Shown: positions 7,531 to 14,259 of the stretch, in pieces | Layout of the letters: each line of letters opens with the position of its first letter | Position numbering within the stretch: the first letter of the stretch is position 1 | Assembly (NCBI GenBank): GCA_037190175.1 | Contig: JBBCJM010000270.1 | Location: 1-29,244 of the forward strand | Direction of reading: 5' to 3' | Origin: JBBCJM01 sp037190175 | GTDB taxonomy: Bacteria; Pseudomonadota; Alphaproteobacteria; Rhodobacterales; Rhodobacteraceae | DNA length: 29,244 nt | The notes under the pieces: generated by a model | What the model was told of the DNA's origin: nothing | Databases searched by the model: none | The model's input: the letters and a program-made list of their open reading frames with translations, nothing else | Made by a program: the position numbers and the translations under genes

Positions 7531-8520
7531 CTAGCCGCCGTAATAGTCGCGGAACCAGTCCACGAAGCGGCGGGCGCCTTCGCGGATGTCGGTGCGGGGC
7601 AGGGGGGCGCCGGTGATCCGTTCGATCAGCCCGGCATCGGCCCAGGTGGCCGGCACGTCGCCGGGCTGCATCGGCAGCAGGCGTTTCTCGGCGGTGCGCC
7701 CGGCGGCGGCCTCGATCGCGGCCACGAAGTCCATCAGCCCCACCGGCGCGCCGTTGCCGATGTTCACCACCCGGCAGGGCGCCACCGGCGAGGCGCCCTC
7801 GGCCCCCGCCGCCGGCACGCAGTCGATCAGCCGCACGATCCCCTCCACCAGATCCTCGACATAGGTGAAGTCGCGCCGCATCTCGCCGTGGTTGTAGATG
7901 TCGATGGGCTCGCCCGCGAGGATGGCGCGGGTGAAGCGGTGCGGCGCCATGTCGGGCCGGCCCCAGGGCCCGTAGACGGTGAAGAAGCGGAACAGCGTCA
8001 CCGGCAGGTCGTAGAGATGGGCATAGGAATGCGCCATCGCCTCGCCGGCCTTCTTGGTGGCGGCATAGAAGCTCATCGGATGGTCGGTGCGGTCGTCCTC
8101 GGCATAGGGCATCTTCGTGTTGGCGCCGTAGACCGAGGAGGTGGAGGCGATCAGCAGATGCGCGGGGCGCGCGGCGCGGGCGGCCTCCAGCACCTCCCAG
8201 GTGCCGACCAGGTTGGCCTCGACATAGCTGCGCGGCGCCTCGATGGAATGGCGCACCCCGGCCTGGGCGGCCAGGTGGATCACCGCCCCGGCCCCCTCGA
8301 TCAGGCCGGCGACCAGCCCGGGCTCCTCGATCCGGCCGATCACGGCGCGGAAGCCGGGCGCGCCCGTCAGCAGCGCATGGCGCCGCTCCTTCAGCGCCAC
8401 GTCGTAATAGGGGGTAAGGGCGTCGAGCCCGGTGACCTGCCAGCCATCCGCAAGCAGCCGGCGGCAGAGGTGATAGCCGATGAACCCCGCCGACCCCGTG
8501 ACCACCGCCCGCCGCGCCAT
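7531..8520 (-). CDS. NAD-dependent epimerase, probable UDP-glucuronate 4-epimerase
   Basis: A 329-residue extended short-chain dehydrogenase. It has the NAD-binding TGSAGFIG motif (residues 8-15), the catalytic Ser in STSSVYG (about 126-132) and the Tyr152-x-x-x-Lys156 pair in YAATKK. The HLAAQAGVRHSIEAPRSYVE block, FRFFTVYGPWGRPDMA and YNHGEMRRDFTYVEDLVEG are typical of the CapI/LspL group, which interconvert UDP-glucuronate and UDP-galacturonate for capsule, LPS or exopolysaccharide synthesis. ATG at 8520 fits the family N-terminus; the upstream in-frame ATG would add 13 unrelated residues. No other polysaccharide gene is in the window, so the target polymer is unknown. It is divergent from aroQ. 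Confidence 0.9.
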   Translation of the reverse strand: MARRAVVTGSAGFIGYHLCRRLLADGWQVTGLDALTPYYDVALKERRHALLTGAPGFRAVIGRIEEPGLVAGLIEGAGAVIHLAAQAGVRHSIEAPRSYVEANLVGTWEVLEAARAARPAHLLIASTSSVYGANTKMPYAEDDRTDHPMSFYAATKKAGEAMAHSYAHLYDLPVTLFRFFTVYGPWGRPDMAPHRFTRAILAGEPIDIYNHGEMRRDFTYVEDLVEGIVRLIDCVPAAGAEGASPVAPCRVVNIGNGAPVGLMDFVAAIEAAAGRTAEKRLLPMQPGDVPATWADAGLIERITGAPLPRTDIREGARRFVDWFRDYYGG

Positions 8521-8642
8521 GCCTGCCTCTCTGCAACCCGGCGGCCTTCCTGCGGCCAAGCGGGGCCCGGGTCAAGCCGCAGGCGGGCTTCCCCCGCCGC
8601 CCGCCAGCGTCTATCCCTGCACCCGACAGCCCGGAGGACCCG

Positions 8643-9098
8643 ATGCCCAGCCACCCCGCCGCCCCGCGCGTGCTGATCCTGAACGGACCGAACCTGAACC
8701 TGCTGGGCCAGCGCCAGCCCGAGGTCTATGGCCGCGAGACGCTGGCCGACGTGGAACGGGCCTGCGCCGCGCTGGCCGGGGAACTGGGCCTCGCGCTCGA
8801 CTGCTTCCAGTCCAACCACGAGGGCGTGCTGGTCGACCGGATCCAGGCGGCCCGGGCGGACACGCAGGGCATCGTCATCAACCCCGGCGCCTATTCGCAT
8901 ACCTCGGTCGCCATCCTCGACGCGCTGAACGCCTTCGACGGCCCGGTGATCGAGGTGCATATCTCGAACATCCACAGGCGCGAGGCGTTCCGGCACCATT
9001 CCTTCGTCTCGGGCCGGGCCGAGGGGGTGATCGCCGGGCTGGGGACCGAGGGCTATCTCTTCGCCCTGCGGCGGCTGGCCACCCTGCTGCGGGCGTGA
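8643..9098 (+). CDS. aroQ: 3-dehydroquinate dehydratase, type II
   Basis: A 151-residue type II dehydroquinase, which removes water from 3-dehydroquinate in the shikimate pathway. The N-terminal block LILNGPNLNLLGQRQPEVYG carries the conserved Asn14, Arg24 and catalytic Tyr29. INPGAYSHTS supplies Asn80 and His86, and IEVHISNIHRREAFRHHS the catalytic His106 and a substrate Arg. Length is normal for the family. ATG at 8643 has GGAGG five bases upstream. It stands alone on the plus strand, divergent from the epimerase and followed by a tRNA gene 50 bases later. Confidence 0.96.
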   Translation: MPSHPAAPRVLILNGPNLNLLGQRQPEVYGRETLADVERACAALAGELGLALDCFQSNHEGVLVDRIQAARADTQGIVINPGAYSHTSVAILDALNAFDGPVIEVHISNIHRREAFRHHSFVSGRAEGVIAGLGTEGYLFALRRLATLLRA

Positions 9099-9148
9099 CG
9101 GGCCGGTTGCGCCCCGCGCCCCGCGGGTGCTAAGCCGAAGCCAGGCGC

Positions 9149-9224
9149 GCCCCTATAGCTCAGTTGGTAGAGCATCTGATTTGTAATCAGGGGGTCGGGG
9201 GTTCGAGTCCCTCTGGGGGCGCCA
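9149..9224 (+). tRNA. tRNA-Thr, anticodon TGT
   Basis: A 76-base cloverleaf with encoded CCA. The acceptor arm GCCCCTA pairs with TGGGGGC (one G-T pair), the D arm is GCTC/GAGC with AGTTGGTA in the loop, the anticodon stem TCTGA/TCAGG encloses TTTGTAA with anticodon TGT, and the T arm has TTCGAGT in its loop. The discriminator base is G. It reads threonine codons of the ACA type and, with a modified wobble base, others. Confidence 0.95.
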
Positions 9225-9595
9225 GTCCGCCGCAGGCCGTTGCCTGCCCGATTGTCGCCATTCCGCGCACAGGCTTTTTCGCAAACGACGCCAAGGGGAT
9301 CCCGCGGCGCAAAGGGGGGATTCGGGCGGAATGCGGCCGTTTCCCCCGCCCTTCTGCGTCGCGGGCGGAAACGGTCGGGGTCCTTGGGCGGGGACTGTCG
9401 GGGCAGAGGGAACCCGGGCCGCCAAACCTGCCGAAACAGACATGTTCCATCCGCCAGCTTGGCTTCGGCGGGTTACATCCCTTAGTTGCTCCTGCGCGGA
9501 AAAGGCCTTTGTTTAGGTTGTGTTGACGGTTCCCCGGACAGGCCGGGATTGTCGGGCCCTTCCGCGCGCATCGCCTGAATGTCCCCGAGCCCCGA
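9225..9595 (+). other. Spacer after tRNA-Thr with stem-loops, no gene recognised
   Basis: About 370 bases without a convincing gene. Two structures stand out: GCAGGC-CGTT-GCCTGC at 9232-9247, just after the tRNA and possibly its 3' hairpin; and a long GC-rich stem at 9337-9374 (CCGTTTCC...CGCCC against GGGCGGAAACGG with a short bulge). An AT-richer patch at 9500-9530 contains TTGTGTTGACGG and could be a promoter for the small ORF that follows. There is no integrase nearby, so I see no sign of a tRNA-inserted island. Confidence 0.5.
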
Positions 9596-9757
9596 ATGCC
9601 CTATCGCTGCCAGAACATACCCACCACGGCCCGGCGCGCCCTCCTTGCCGCCGCGGACTATCTCGTGACCCTCGTCCAGGCGCAGCCGCGGCTGGAGGCT
9701 CTGGCGCTTTTCGCCCTGCTGCTGGCCGCGCTGATGTCGGCCATCAACCCGGCCTGA
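9596..9757 (+). CDS. Small hypothetical protein with one membrane helix
   Basis: A 53-codon ORF starting MPYRCQNIPTTARRALL and ending in LALFALLLAALMSAINPA. The third codon positions are almost all G or C, like the real genes around it, and residues 33-50 are hydrophobic enough for a membrane helix. A good ribosome site is lacking. Its stop (TGA) and the stop of the convergent gene are separated by a single base. I do not recognise it; it may be a small membrane protein or chance. Confidence 0.4.
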   Translation: MPYRCQNIPTTARRALLAAADYLVTLVQAQPRLEALALFALLLAALMSAINPA

Positions 9758-9758
9758 C

Positions 9759-10076
9759 TCAGACGGAACTCCACTGGTCGGCAAGGCCGGCCCAGAGGTG
9801 GTCGAGGTGGCGGCGGGTCTTGGCCCGGGGTTCGTCCGGGTTGCCGGCGAAACCGTCCACCATCCGGCGGAACGCCTCGGCGCTCAGCGCCGCGCGGATG
9901 CGCAGGCCCAGCATCAGGAATTCGCGATAGGCGGGCGAGCGGGCCAGCTCGCGGTCCGCAGGCAGCTCTCCCGCCCGCAGGATCTGCTGGTAGAGCAGCC
10001 TGGCCCGGGCAAGCAGCAGGGACAGGTCGTGGCTCTCAGCGAAGCGGGCGCGGAAATCATACGGTGCGGCGGTCAT
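9759..10076 (-). CDS. Conserved-looking hypothetical protein
   Basis: A 105-residue protein, mostly helical and charged: it begins MTAAPYDFRARFAESHDL and contains LLLARARLLYQQIL, an AYREFLMLGLRIRAAL helix and ends LDHLWAGLADQWSSV. There is no signal peptide or membrane segment, so it is probably cytoplasmic. I do not recognise a domain. ATG at 10076 fits better than the in-frame start 48 bases upstream because an AGG site precedes it. It is divergent from the nucleoside phosphorylase gene with 194 bases between them. Confidence 0.7.
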   Translation of the reverse strand: MTAAPYDFRARFAESHDLSLLLARARLLYQQILRAGELPADRELARSPAYREFLMLGLRIRAALSAEAFRRMVDGFAGNPDEPRAKTRRHLDHLWAGLADQWSSV

Positions 10077-10270
10077 GGCGAACCTGTGGGCGGGACGTGT
10101 CGGATGCCACCGGGCCACCGCCACGGCCGGAGCCAGGACGGTGCAGGCGGCGGGCGAGTGCGATCATCCTGCCAGCCTATCCCAGCGCCGCGGCCAGCGC
10201 CAGCGTCGAGCGGGGTTGCCAGCGGCCCGGCGCTCGGGTTCAAGTGGCCCGCCCCCGGATGGAGACCCGC

Positions 10271-10999
10271 ATGAGCACCCATATCGGCGCCAGGCCCGGC
10301 GAGATCGCCGAGACCGTCCTGCTGCCCGGCGACCCCCTGCGCGCCCGCTGGGCGGCCGAGACCTTTCTGGACGGCGCGGTCTGCGTCAACCAGGTGCGCG
10401 GGATGCTGGGCTTCACCGGCACCTGGCGCGGGCAGCGGGTGACGATCCACGGCTCGGGCATGGGGATGCCGTCGCTGGCGATCTATGCCACCGAACTGAT
10501 CCGCGACTACGGGGCGCGCCGGCTGATCCGCATCGGCTCGGCCGGGGCGATGCAGCCGGACGTGGCGCTGCGCGACGTGGTGCTGGCGACCGCGGCCTCG
10601 GCCATGTCCTTCCCCTCGCGCCCGATGTTCCGCGAGGTGAACTATGCCCCCGCGGCCGACTTCGGCCTGCTGGCGGCCGCCCATGCCGCGGGACTGGCGC
10701 TGAAGGCCGCGGGGCGCGGCTTCGGGCTGCACGCGGGGCCGATCCTCTCGGCCGATGCCTTCTACGACGAGCGGCCCGACCTGCAGGAGGTGCTGCGCGC
10801 CCATGGCGTGCTGGCGGTCGAGATGGAGACGGCCGAGCTTTACGCCATCGCGGCGCGGCACGGGGTGCGGGCGCTGGCGGTGCTGACGATTTCCGACCAT
10901 CTGCTGACGCACGAGGCATTGCCCGCCGCCGACCGGGAAAGGAGTTTCGCCGACATGATCGACATCGCGCTGACAGCCGCCACGGAGGCCGCGGCATGA
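10271..10999 (+). CDS. deoD: Purine nucleoside phosphorylase, hexameric DeoD type
   Basis: A 242-residue phosphorylase that splits purine nucleosides with phosphate into base and ribose-1-phosphate. It has the phosphate residues Gly20, Arg24 and Arg87-Ser90 (RIGS) at the same numbers as the E. coli enzyme. GSGMGMPS (61-68) is the family signature, Glu184-Met-Glu186 (EMETAELY) binds ribose, and ISDH holds the catalytic Asp209. ATG at 10271 has GGAG six bases upstream; an in-frame ATG at 10259 is possible. Its stop overlaps the start of the aldo/keto reductase (ATGA). A purine salvage enzyme in the same window as purine catabolism is notable but the two sets are 4 kb apart. Confidence 0.93.
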   Translation: MSTHIGARPGEIAETVLLPGDPLRARWAAETFLDGAVCVNQVRGMLGFTGTWRGQRVTIHGSGMGMPSLAIYATELIRDYGARRLIRIGSAGAMQPDVALRDVVLATAASAMSFPSRPMFREVNYAPAADFGLLAAAHAAGLALKAAGRGFGLHAGPILSADAFYDERPDLQEVLRAHGVLAVEMETAELYAIAARHGVRALAVLTISDHLLTHEALPAADRERSFADMIDIALTAATEAAA

Positions 11000-11967
11000 G
11001 ACGGATCGGCACCCGCATGGTCCACCCCATCGGCTTCGGCGGCATGAGCCTGGGCGGCGTCTTCGGCCGCACCGACCGGGCAGAGGGCTTCGCCTGCCTC
11101 GACGCCGCGCGCGAGGCGGGGATCACCCATTTCGACACCGCCAACATCTATGGCATGGGCCGGTCCGAGACGGTGATCGGCGAATGGCTGGCCGACCGGC
11201 GGGCCGAGGTGCACCTGGCCACCAAGGTCGGCATCGTCCCCGCGCCCGAACGCCGCTTCGACAATACCGAGGCGCATATCCGCGCGGAACTCGAGGGCTC
11301 GCTGCGCCGGCTGGGGCGCGAGCGGGTGGAACTCTACTACATCCACCGCCGCGACCCCTCGCTGCCGGTCGAGGAGGTGGCGCTGACCATGGGCCGGCTG
11401 ATCGCGGAGGGCAGGATCGGCGGCTGGGGCCTGTCGGAAGTCGCGCCCGCCACCCTGCGCCGCGCCCATGCGGTGACCCCGGTCGCTGCGGTGCAGAGCG
11501 AATATTCGCTGTGGAGCCGGCAGCCGGACCTCGGGCTGATCCGCGCCTGCGCCGAACTGGGGGTGGCCTTCGTCGCCTTCTCGCCGCTCGCGCGCGGAAT
11601 GCTGGTCGACCGCCCGGTGGACCCGGCCGGGATGCGCGAGGGCGACTTCCGCAAGCACAACCCGCGCTTCGTCGAGCCCAACCTCTCCGCCAACCGCCGG
11701 GCCATCGGGGGCTTCGCGGCCTTCGCCCGGGCGCGGGGCTGGACCGTGGCGGCGGCGGCGCTGGCCTGGGTGCTGGATCGCGGCGAGCATGTCGTGCCCA
11801 TCCCCGGAACCCGCAGCGCCGCGCACCTGCACGAATGGCTGGCCGCCGCCACGATCCGGCTGACCGACGAGGACCGGGCCGAGATCGACCGCCTGCTGCC
11901 GCCCGGCTGGGCCCATGGCGACCGCTACAACGACGCGCAGATTTTCGGGGTGGAACGCTACTGCTGA
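10996..11967 (+). CDS. Aldo/keto reductase
   Basis: A 323-residue NADPH-dependent oxidoreductase of the aldo/keto reductase superfamily. The catalytic tetrad is visible: Asp and Tyr in HFDTANIYGMG (about residues 45-55), Lys in LATKVGI and His in YYIHRRDP. The PLARGML block and IPGTRSAAHLHEWLAAA near the C-terminus belong to the cofactor-binding part. The substrate is unknown. The start codon overlaps the deoD stop by four bases, so the two are co-translated; a role in handling the sugar released by nucleoside breakdown is conceivable but unproven. A hairpin element follows the stop after 32 bases. Confidence 0.92.
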   Translation: MRRIGTRMVHPIGFGGMSLGGVFGRTDRAEGFACLDAAREAGITHFDTANIYGMGRSETVIGEWLADRRAEVHLATKVGIVPAPERRFDNTEAHIRAELEGSLRRLGRERVELYYIHRRDPSLPVEEVALTMGRLIAEGRIGGWGLSEVAPATLRRAHAVTPVAAVQSEYSLWSRQPDLGLIRACAELGVAFVAFSPLARGMLVDRPVDPAGMREGDFRKHNPRFVEPNLSANRRAIGGFAAFARARGWTVAAAALAWVLDRGEHVVPIPGTRSAAHLHEWLAAATIRLTDEDRAEIDRLLPPGWAHGDRYNDAQIFGVERYC

Positions 11968-11999
11968 GAGCCTGGCGGGCGTTGCCCCGGTGGACAGCG

Positions 12000-12052
12000 C
12001 CGGGGGGCCAGCCCCCCGGACCCCCCGGGATATTTAAGACACCAAAGAAAGC
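12000..12052 (+). repeat. GC-rich hairpin element, copy 2
   Basis: CCGGGGGG and CCCCCCGG pair around CCAG, followed by ACCCCCCGGGATATTTAAG and ACACCAAAGAAAG. The tail from GGGATATTT onward is repeated almost exactly, in reverse, at 12187-12212. It lies 32 bases after the aldo/keto reductase stop and may be its transcription end signal. Confidence 0.8.
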
Positions 12053-12132
12053 ATTGAGGTTTTCTTAACCCTGAGGCGCGACTCTGCGGCTGCGGTAAGG
12101 CTGGGAAGCCGATGACCGCACACCGAAGAAAG

Positions 12133-12175
12133 CGCGCCGCACCCGGCAGAGTTCGACTCCCCGTGGTGTGGCGCG
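12133..12175. other. Stem-loop between two facing repeat elements
   Basis: CGCGCCGCACC (12133-12143) pairs with GGTGTGGCGCG (12165-12175) over 11 positions with one G-T pair, around a 21-base loop. The loop contains GTTCGACTCC, which resembles a tRNA T-loop but has no cloverleaf around it. Confidence 0.4.
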
Positions 12176-12186
12176 TGATACATGCC

Positions 12187-12233
12187 CTTTCTTTGGTGTT
12201 CCAAATATCCCGGGGTCCGGGGCGGCGCCCCGG
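12187..12233 (-). repeat. GC-rich hairpin element, copy 3
   Basis: Read on the minus strand: a CCGGGGC/GCCCCGG stem with a 3-base loop, then ACCCCGGGATATTTGG and AACACCAAAGAAAG. It is downstream of sdhB and faces copy 2. The tails of the two copies agree at about 22 of 25 positions. Confidence 0.8.
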
Positions 12234-12280
12234 GGGCCGGCCGCCAGCAGTACCTGACCAGTAGCGTGAAGGGGGGTCCA

Positions 12281-12301
12281 AAGGGGGGCTCTGCCCCCCT
12301 T
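12281..12301 (-). terminator. Hairpin downstream of sdhB
   Basis: AAGGGGGGC-TCT-GCCCCCCTT is a perfect 9-bp stem with a 3-base loop, 60 bases after the sdhB stop. On the minus strand it is followed by TGGACCCCCC, which resembles the repeat family but lacks the ATATTT tail. The stem ends in A-T pairs, yet there is no real T-run. Confidence 0.5.
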
Positions 12302-12360
12302 GCCCGGCCCAACGCCCGCAGGCCGCAAGGCCGAGGGGGGCGGGAGGGCTGCCGACCGGG

Positions 12361-13140
12361 TCACACCACCCGCTCGACCATCATCCTCTTGATCTCGGCG
12401 ATGGCCTTGGCCGGGTTCAGCCCCTTGGGGCAGGTCTTGGCGCAGTTCATGATGGTGTGGCAGCGGTAGAGCTTGAAGGGGTCCTCCCGGTCGTCCAGCC
12501 GCTCGCCCGTGGCCTCGTCGCGCGAATCGATGATCCAGCGATAGGCGTGCAGGAGCGCCGCCGGCCCCAGATAGCGGTCGGAGTTCCACCAGTAGCTCGG
12601 GCAGGCGGCGGAGCACGACGCGCACATCACGCACTCGTAAAGCCCGTCCAGCTTGGCGCGGTCCTCGATCGACTGGCGCCATTCCTTCTGCGGCGTGTTG
12701 GTCCTGGTCTCCAGCCAGGGCATGATGCTGGCGTGCTGGGCGTAGAACAGCGTCAGGTCCGGCACCAGATCCTTGACCACCGGCATGTGGGGCAGGGGAT
12801 AGATCCGCACGTCGCCCTTGATCTCGTCCAGGCCATAGATGCAGGCCAGCGTGTTGATCCCGTCGATCATCATCGCGCAGGAGCCGCAGATCCCCTCGCG
12901 GCACGACCGGCGGAAGGTCAGGGTCGGGTCGATCTCGTTCTTGATCTTGATCAGCGCGTCCAGGACCATGGGCCCGCAAGTGTCCATGTCCAGGAAATAG
13001 GTGTCCACCCGCGGGTTCTGCCCGTCGTCGGGGTTCCAGCGGTAGATCTGGAACTTGCGGATGTTGGTGGCGCCCTCGGGCTTCGGCCAGGTCTTGCCGG
13101 TCAGGACCTTCGAGTTCTTGGGAAGGCTGAATTGCACCAT
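12361..13140 (-). CDS. sdhB: Succinate dehydrogenase iron-sulfur subunit
   Basis: A 259-residue subunit that passes electrons from FAD in SdhA to ubiquinone through three iron-sulfur clusters. The [2Fe-2S] ligands are Cys80, Cys85, Cys88 and Cys100 (CREGICGSC). The [4Fe-4S] set is Cys170, 173, 176 (CVMCASC), and Cys180, 227, 233 and 237 complete the ferredoxin-like pair together with CHTIMNCAKTCPKG. All ligands are present. ATG at 13140 has AGGAG eight bases upstream. It is the last gene of the sdh operon, separated from the preceding lipoprotein gene by 62 bases, the widest internal gap in the cluster. Confidence 0.97.
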   Translation of the reverse strand: MVQFSLPKNSKVLTGKTWPKPEGATNIRKFQIYRWNPDDGQNPRVDTYFLDMDTCGPMVLDALIKIKNEIDPTLTFRRSCREGICGSCAMMIDGINTLACIYGLDEIKGDVRIYPLPHMPVVKDLVPDLTLFYAQHASIMPWLETRTNTPQKEWRQSIEDRAKLDGLYECVMCASCSAACPSYWWNSDRYLGPAALLHAYRWIIDSRDEATGERLDDREDPFKLYRCHTIMNCAKTCPKGLNPAKAIAEIKRMMVERVV

Positions 13141-13202
13141 GGGTCAGACTCCTGTGTCCGGTCGGCCGGGCGGTGGCCGGCGGTGGTATGGGCCGGGGGG
13201 CG

Positions 13203-13493
13203 TCAAGGCCGCCACCCGGGCTGTTCGTGCAGCGGGCGCGAGGGCATCTGGCCCGAACGCTGCACCACGCAGCGGTCGAAGATCGCCGCCGGGTCGCGGC
13301 CCAGCAGCCAGTCGGAGGAGACGGCGACCTTCACCCGGGCGCGGGGCCCGTCGGTGGTCACGCCCATGCCGATCTCGCCCGTGGGGCCGCGGGCGGCGCG
13401 GGCCTCGTCGATGCACATGCGCTCGGCCTGCTGCACCGGCACCGGGCCGCAGGCGGCGAGCAGGAGGAGCAGGAGGGGGACCGCGCGCCTCAT
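13203..13493 (-). CDS. Small lipoprotein in the sdh operon (second)
   Basis: A 96-residue protein with a hydrophobic leader and lipobox LLAAC (Cys15), so a lipid-anchored periplasmic protein. Glycine follows the cysteine, which by the E. coli rule would direct it to the outer membrane. The mature part contains two more cysteines (in ERMCIDEARAA and FDRCVVQRSG) that could form a disulfide. I recognise no domain. The ATG overlaps the stop of the preceding lipoprotein gene by four bases, so it is made together with it. Sitting between sdhA and sdhB suggests a link to complex II, but this is context only. Confidence 0.82.
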   Translation of the reverse strand: MRRAVPLLLLLLAACGPVPVQQAERMCIDEARAARGPTGEIGMGVTTDGPRARVKVAVSSDWLLGRDPAAIFDRCVVQRSGQMPSRPLHEQPGWRP

Positions 13494-13810
13494 GACGCCA
13501 CCGCGATGGGCAGCAGGCCCTGCGATTGCAGGCAGGTGCGGGTGGCCGGGCGGTCGTCCACGGCGCGGATGGTCGCCACCGTGGTGGTGCCGGCGCGGGT
13601 GCCCACGTCGCGGGCCAGCGACTCGAGCTCGGCCTGGGTGGCGTTCTGGATCACGCAGGTGGTGGCGGCCTCGGCCTGCGGGCGGGGGTACTGGCCGGCC
13701 AGCACGTTCACGATCACCGAGCGCGCCGCGCGTTCGTTGATGTCGGACCGCAGCTCGGCCGGGTCGCAGGCGGCAAGCGCCAGGGGAAAAAGGAAGAGGG
13801 CGGGGCGCAT
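13490..13810 (-). CDS. Small lipoprotein in the sdh operon (first)
   Basis: A 106-residue protein starting MRPALFLFPLALAACDPAEL: signal peptide and lipobox LAAC with Cys15. Aspartate at the next position is, in E. coli, the signal for staying in the inner membrane, where complex II sits; whether this organism follows the rule is not known. The mature region has two further cysteines (TTCVIQN and TRTCLQS). No domain recognised and no clear similarity to the other lipoprotein. The start shares one base with the stop of the DUF3052 gene (TGATG). Confidence 0.82.
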   Translation of the reverse strand: MRPALFLFPLALAACDPAELRSDINERAARSVIVNVLAGQYPRPQAEAATTCVIQNATQAELESLARDVGTRAGTTTVATIRAVDDRPATRTCLQSQGLLPIAVAS

Positions 13811-14259
13811 CAGGCGGCTCCTTTCAGGACACGGGCGCGCGCGTCCTTCCGGATGACCAGCTTGAGGCCGGACCAGACGGGATCGACCGCGCAGACCTTC
13901 ACGTCCACGAGGATAGTCGCGAGCGCCCGGGCGCGGATCCCGTTCTCGGTCACATCGGTGGGAATCCGCGCAACCTTCTTGGGCCAGGAGATCCAGATCA
14001 TCCCGTCCGGCCGCAGCCGGGCCAGCAGGTCGGGCAGCGCCGCGGCCAGCACCGCGTCGCTGTCGGTGAAGAGGTGCAGGTAGTCGAAGGGGCCGGCGGG
14101 CAGGTCGGCGGCGGTGTCCGATTGCGCGAGAAAGGCGAAGGCGCGGCTCTCCGGCAAATCGGCGAGCGAGGGCGGCAGGGCCACGAAGCCCGCCGCCTGC
14201 CCGTCCTTCAGCCCCAGCTTGGCAGGCAGGGGCGTGCCGGAATAGCCCGCCGGTTCCAT
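13810..14259 (-). CDS. DUF3052 family protein
   Basis: A 149-residue soluble protein starting MEPAGYSGTPLPAKLGLKDG, which is the characteristic start of the DUF3052 family, and containing FDYLHLFTDSDAVLAAALPDLLARLRPDGMIWISWPKK. The second half looks like the C-terminal half of a methyltransferase-type fold without the SAM glycine loop. Function is unknown. It overlaps the sdhA stop by one base (TGATG) and the next gene by one base, so its translation is tied to the operon. Confidence 0.85.
   Translation of the reverse strand: MEPAGYSGTPLPAKLGLKDGQAAGFVALPPSLADLPESRAFAFLAQSDTAADLPAGPFDYLHLFTDSDAVLAAALPDLLARLRPDGMIWISWPKKVARIPTDVTENGIRARALATILVDVKVCAVDPVWSGLKLVIRKDARARVLKGAA

Larger units (their letters stand above)
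11968..12360. other. Convergent intergenic region made of repeat elements
   Basis: 393 bases between the ends of the aldo/keto reductase and sdhB. It contains two facing hairpin elements (12000-12052 rightward, 12187-12233 leftward), a further 9-bp hairpin (12281-12301), and between the two elements a roughly 130-base core with an 11-bp stem. No gene is apparent. Confidence 0.65.

Noticed and set aside
9153..9443. Minus-strand frame ending in RDSNPRPPDYKSDALPTEL
   Set aside because: Known false peptide produced by reading a tRNA gene backwards.
10075..10995. 5' extension of the aldo/keto reductase frame through deoD
   Set aside because: This part is the +1 frame of deoD and has no similarity to the family; the ATGA overlap fixes the start at 10996.
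12141..12175. tRNA-like GTTCGACTCC segment
   Set aside because: No acceptor, D or anticodon arm can be folded around it on either strand.
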